Positions 61,259 through 64,000 of a stretch of 64,000 nucleotides of DNA are shown here, one piece after another. The notes under the pieces are model-generated. The model did no database searches. It was not told where the DNA came from and saw only the letters and a program-made list of their open reading frames with translations. Where the stretch lies: contig JBDWQJ010000005.1 of the NCBI GenBank assembly GCA_039986595.1, positions 590,540 to 654,539 of the forward strand, in the 5' to 3' direction. How positions within the stretch are numbered: the stretch's first letter is position 1; the number at the start of each line of letters is the position of its first letter. Made by a program: the position numbers and the translations under genes. The stretch is from Lentilitoribacter sp039986595. GTDB lineage: Bacteria > Pseudomonadota > Alphaproteobacteria > Rhizobiales > Rhizobiaceae.

Positions 61259-63145
61259 TTAATGCGTTTCCGCACCCTCAAAATAGGTGTAGCCATTCAT
61301 AGCTTCCTTGTAAATCGCCATCATAGTTTTGCGATCTTTGACGCCAATTTTGCCATCACTCACAGCCTGCTCAAGTATATTTTTAAAGGCGTCCACACAG
61401 TCTTTAGGGTCATATTCGACATAGGACAGCACGTCATAAATCGTATCACCTTCAACCTCATTTAGCAGTTTAAAGCCGCCCTTATCATCAAAATCAATTG
61501 TTACAACATTGGTATCGCCAAATAGATTGTGCAAATCTCCAAGTGTTTCTTGATAAGCACCAATAAAAAACACGCCTAAATAATAGCTTTCACCATCTCG
61601 CAATACATGTACCGGTAAAGAGGATGCATCCCCATCTTCGGTAACAAAGCGATCAATCTTTCCGTCAGAATCGCATGTGATGTCAGACAAGATTGCGTGG
61701 CGCGTCGGCTTCTCATTTAATCTTTGCAACGGAACAATGGGGTGCAATTGATCAATCGCCCAAACATCGGGTAACGATTGAAAAAGTGAGAAGTTACAAT
61801 GGTAGATATCAACCATTTGATTAAGCTTATCTTCCATACCCTCAGGTGGGGAATCTTCGTTATCGACAATCGCTTTGATAAGCGCGCAAATGTGCAAGTA
61901 AGTTTTCTCGGCGCGCGCCATTTCGCGAATTGAAATATTACCAAAGCTAAATAGCGTTCTTAATTCATCACGATAATACCGTGCATCGTTAAAACACTCC
62001 TGCACGCGATCAATGGTAAGATAATCTTTAACGGCGACTAAGTCCGAAATTAAGTGATGATCACCGCTTTCTGTCTCTGGCATATCGTCTTTTTGATAGG
62101 CAGTTGCTTCCAACACGCTAAACACTAAAAACGAGGATTGCGCAACAACCGCTCGTCCGCTTTCAGTAACAATTGTAGGATGCGGAAGCTTGGCCTCTTC
62201 CATAGCATATCCAACAGATTCAATGATGTTTGAGCAATATTCAGACATCGTGTAATTGACTGAATTAACCGCGTCACTTTTTTGTCCGGTGTAATCAATC
62301 CCGAGGCCACCACCTAGATCGAGATAAGATAAAGGCACCCCTTCTGCGCAAAGTGAAGTAAATACCCGACACGCCTCTGAAACCGCACGTCTAACATCAT
62401 TGACGTTAGGAATTTGCGAACCCAAATGCGAATGCTGCAAGACCAAACAATCAATCAAATCGACTTCTTTAAGACGATCAACCACATCAATGATTTGGTT
62501 GATACTCAACCCAAAAGTTGAACGATCACCTGAGCTTTCCGCCCATTTGCCACTCACGCGATGATTAAGTTTAATGCGAACGCCCAAAAGCGGTTTCAAA
62601 CCTATTTCACGCGTTGTTTCAATGACAAGCTCAAGCTCTGAAACGCTTTCCAGTACGATAACGACATTAAATCCGATTTGCTGCGCACGGATAGCCAACT
62701 CAATAAACTCTTTGTCTTTAACACCATTACAAATGATGAGAGCATCGCGTGATAACTTTTGGCTTAAAGCAATAACCAATTCAGGTTTTGAACCCGCTTC
62801 AAGACCATAATGGTACGGCGCGCCATATTCGGTAATTCTATCAATGACCTGGGCCTGTTGATTGACCTTGATGGGAAAAACCCCGCGATAAACGCCCTGA
62901 TAATTATAGCTCTTAATCGCATCGGCAAAACACTGATTGAGATGATCAATTGAATGCTTCAAAAAAGATGCTACACGCACCAATACAGGGGTTTGGATAC
63001 CGCGTGCTTCCAAGTTCGATACAATCGATGGCAAGCTCAGGGGAGTATCGTCGGGTTTAATGGGATTTAGCAGAGCTAACTCGCCATTTTCCTGCTCACG
63101 AACAAATCCATCTCCCCAACGCTCAACGCCATAAATATCTGCCAA
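61259..63145 (-). CDS. speA: Biosynthetic arginine decarboxylase
   Basis: A 628-residue fold-III PLP decarboxylase. The PLP lysine lies in YRGVFPIKVNQQAQV; other blocks are HYGLEAGSKPELVIAL, SYLDLGGGLGIDYTG, IVTESGRAVVAQSS and FQSLPDVWAIDQLHPIVPLQ. It decarboxylates arginine to agmatine, first step of the operon's polyamine route. ATG at 63145; no leader or operator was recognised in the gap upstream, which also holds the divergent small gene. Confidence 0.95.
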   Translation of the reverse strand: MADIYGVERWGDGFVREQENGELALLNPIKPDDTPLSLPSIVSNLEARGIQTPVLVRVASFLKHSIDHLNQCFADAIKSYNYQGVYRGVFPIKVNQQAQVIDRITEYGAPYHYGLEAGSKPELVIALSQKLSRDALIICNGVKDKEFIELAIRAQQIGFNVVIVLESVSELELVIETTREIGLKPLLGVRIKLNHRVSGKWAESSGDRSTFGLSINQIIDVVDRLKEVDLIDCLVLQHSHLGSQIPNVNDVRRAVSEACRVFTSLCAEGVPLSYLDLGGGLGIDYTGQKSDAVNSVNYTMSEYCSNIIESVGYAMEEAKLPHPTIVTESGRAVVAQSSFLVFSVLEATAYQKDDMPETESGDHHLISDLVAVKDYLTIDRVQECFNDARYYRDELRTLFSFGNISIREMARAEKTYLHICALIKAIVDNEDSPPEGMEDKLNQMVDIYHCNFSLFQSLPDVWAIDQLHPIVPLQRLNEKPTRHAILSDITCDSDGKIDRFVTEDGDASSLPVHVLRDGESYYLGVFFIGAYQETLGDLHNLFGDTNVVTIDFDDKGGFKLLNEVEGDTIYDVLSYVEYDPKDCVDAFKNILEQAVSDGKIGVKDRKTMMAIYKEAMNGYTYFEGAETH

Positions 63146-63343
63146 TAGTGTTCCAACCTTTTAATATCGCATGATAATTTCGTCTAAATGGGTAAATCGG
63201 ATTATTGAACGATTATCAAGATAAATTTTTAATTGATAACTTTTGCAAACAAATGCTCATTCGTAGTATCATAATTCAATGATCTCAAAAAATGACTGTA
63301 CCGTGCAACTAAGTGTTCAAAAACAATATTCTTGGAGGGTGTT

Positions 63344-63574
63344 TTGCAATTCACTTTAATGATCGAAGATAACAGCACCAAAGATCTGTTGAAATACCGA
63401 CAATTGCGGGACTTACAATTAAGCCTACGTTTGAGAGCACAGGGTTTTGATCCGATTACAAATAAAAGACTAAACATGTTTAAAAGATTCATGTTTAATT
63501 TTGGCATTCCAAGGTCAACACGATCATTGTTTAACGCCCATGATCAGCACCCGCGAAATACGCAGTTAAAATAA
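63344..63574 (+). CDS. Small basic protein of unknown function, copy 1 of a tandem duplication
   Basis: A 76-residue frame starting at TTG 63344, with GGAGGG at 63334-63339. An ATG at 63359 is in frame but badly spaced; an earlier TTG at 63332 overlaps the ribosome site. The protein is basic, has no signal or membrane helix, and no family is recognised. Its C-terminal part, NMFKRFMFNFGIPRSTRSLF, is the best conserved between the two copies. It is divergent from speA, about 200 nt away. Confidence in coding rests on the synonymous-biased differences from copy 2. Confidence 0.5.
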   Translation: MQFTLMIEDNSTKDLLKYRQLRDLQLSLRLRAQGFDPITNKRLNMFKRFMFNFGIPRSTRSLFNAHDQHPRNTQLK

Positions 63575-63769
63575 CGCTGTATTAGGAACAGAAAATACAA
63601 CAGCAACAGAGATTTACAGAAATATCAACAATTGCCGGACTTACAATCAAGTCTATTTTTGAAAACACCGCAGTTAGATCCGATTACGACGAAAAAAATG
63701 AATATGTTTAGAAGCTTCATGTTTAATTTCGGCATTCCGAAATCGACACGGTCATTGTTTAAAACTCAT
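63383..63769 (+). repeat. Tandem duplication of a 159-nt coding unit
   Basis: Units 63383-63541 and 63611-63769 align without gaps (159 nt each, period 228 nt, i.e. 76 codons). The encoded 53-residue segments are identical at 35 positions. Many differences in the conserved part are third-base changes (cca/ccg, tca/tcg, cga/cgg, ttt/ttc), as expected if both copies are or were translated. Confidence 0.85.
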
Positions 63770-63790
63770 GGTCCTCAAATCCGAAAGTAA
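63575..63790 (+). pseudogene. Copy 2 of the small unknown coding unit, in frame after a single stop
   Basis: After the TAA ending copy 1 the same reading frame continues open to a second TAA at 63788-63790. It encodes DLQKYQQLPDLQSSLFLKTP and onward to FGIPKSTRSLFKTHGPQIRK. No ATG, GTG or TTG with a ribosome site precedes the homologous region; the first in-frame ATG (63698) gives only the last 30 residues and has no Shine-Dalgarno. It may be a decaying copy, a read-through extension of copy 1, or use an unrecognised start. Confidence 0.45.
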
Positions 63791-63864
63791 GAAATTGGAA
63801 GAATTGCGAACACATTTATCGTATAATCTGATGTAATTTTAGACGCTGCCATTAAAAGCAAAAA

Positions 63865-63887
63865 AAGCCCCGCTTTGTACGAGGCTT
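63865..63887 (-). terminator. Terminator hairpin, probably for a gene entering from the right
   Basis: AAGCCTCG / CGGGGCTT on the minus strand (one mismatch, 7-nt loop) followed by a long T run, so the minus strand is the better direction. On the plus strand it has only GTTTGTTG after the stem and might still end the small-gene transcript. The rest of 63791-64000 shows no convincing gene. Confidence 0.65.
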
Positions 63888-63987
63888 GTTTGTTGTGTTT
63901 TTGTGAGTAATGCACTCGACGTTTTCGTATTTCGAAGAACGTCTGTTTTTTATTCCGCATTTTTGCTTTGCAAAGAATGCTTTGGTT

Positions 63988-64000
63988 GCGGGAGTAGTAT
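63988..64000 (+). tRNA. Possible 5' end of a tRNA-Gly cut by the window edge
   Basis: The last 13 bases, GCGGGAGTAGTAT, match the start of many bacterial tRNA-Gly genes (7-nt acceptor strand GCGGGAG, then TAGTAT of the D-arm). Only the first bases are visible, so no cloverleaf can be checked. Chance resemblance is quite possible. Confidence 0.25.

Noticed and set aside
63775..63960. 61-codon minus-strand frame at the right end
   Set aside because: It spans the terminator hairpin and overlaps copy 2 of the small repeat; composition is that of an untranslated AT-rich stretch.
63981..64000. 3' end of a minus-strand tRNA ending in ACCA at the window edge
   Set aside because: The acceptor strand would read TCCCGCA plus ACCA, but the sequence before it does not resemble a T-arm end; the plus-strand tRNA-Gly reading fits better, though still weakly.
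1..64000. CRISPR array, insertion sequences, prophage, integrase or rRNA operon
   Set aside because: No regularly spaced direct repeats, transposase-like or integrase-like proteins, or rRNA sequence were recognised on either strand.

Overview
The window reads as chromosomal DNA of an AT-leaning alphaproteobacterium, most likely of the Hyphomicrobiales (rhizobial order). The markers are a fused TrpE(G) anthranilate synthase behind a 14-residue TrpL leader with three consecutive Trp codons, a RirA-type iron regulator with Cys91/99/105, a phoR-pstSCAB-phoU-phoB operon, and an Anbu/ATP-grasp/alpha-E/transglutaminase quartet. I cannot name a species. I see no phage, insertion sequence, CRISPR array or rRNA. 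Genes are densely packed, with many 1-8 nt overlaps.

Layout. 1-5.4 kb: the 3' part of a MoxR-cluster-type membrane protein, then GNAT, glutathionyl-hydroquinone reductase, NUDIX, metallophosphoesterase and an unknown membrane-anchored protein. 5.5-12.7 kb: leuA and trpE(G), each behind a newly read leader peptide (leuL with 12 Leu of 39 residues; trpL), with a membrane LuxR-type regulator, a ferric-reductase-like flavocytochrome and a LuxR-family solo regulator nearby. 12.7-19.3 kb: five co-directional genes of unknown function (coiled coil, unknown, AAA ATPase, DUF6638-like, DUF2333-like). This is the best candidate here for an uncharacterised multi-protein system. 19.4-26.3 kb: thymidine kinase, HugZ-like protein, nucleoside hydrolase, a GH9 glycosidase, rirA, cytochrome c' and cytochrome b561.

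26.3-33.3 kb: a sugar-acid catabolic locus (FAH-type hydrolase, IlvD/Edd dehydratase, SDR, GntR regulator, UxaA-type dehydratase, 3-hydroxyisobutyrate-dehydrogenase-like enzyme). It fits a 2-keto-3-deoxy-acid route to pyruvate plus a small 2-hydroxy acid, but has no transporter. 33.3-40.2 kb: the phosphate regulon operon with PhoB-box-like repeats before pstS and phoR. 40.3-45.9 kb: an MttB-family methyltransferase without pyrrolysine, then the Anbu quartet. 46-52.7 kb: an operon mixing the biotin ECF transporter bioMNY with a thioesterase, acyl-CoA ligase, atypical thiolase and SDR. 53-58 kb: choline/betaine-type ABC transporter and an MFS permease. 58-63.1 kb: a polyamine operon (speA, carboxyspermidine dehydrogenase, carboxyspermidine decarboxylase, agmatinase) that would convert arginine to spermidine. 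The right end holds two tandem copies of a small unknown coding unit separated by one stop codon, a terminator, and perhaps the first bases of a tRNA-Gly.

All gene calls come from reading translated sequence and motifs; no database search was run. Start codons were moved from the longest open frame where a Shine-Dalgarno sequence or family alignment from memory supported it.
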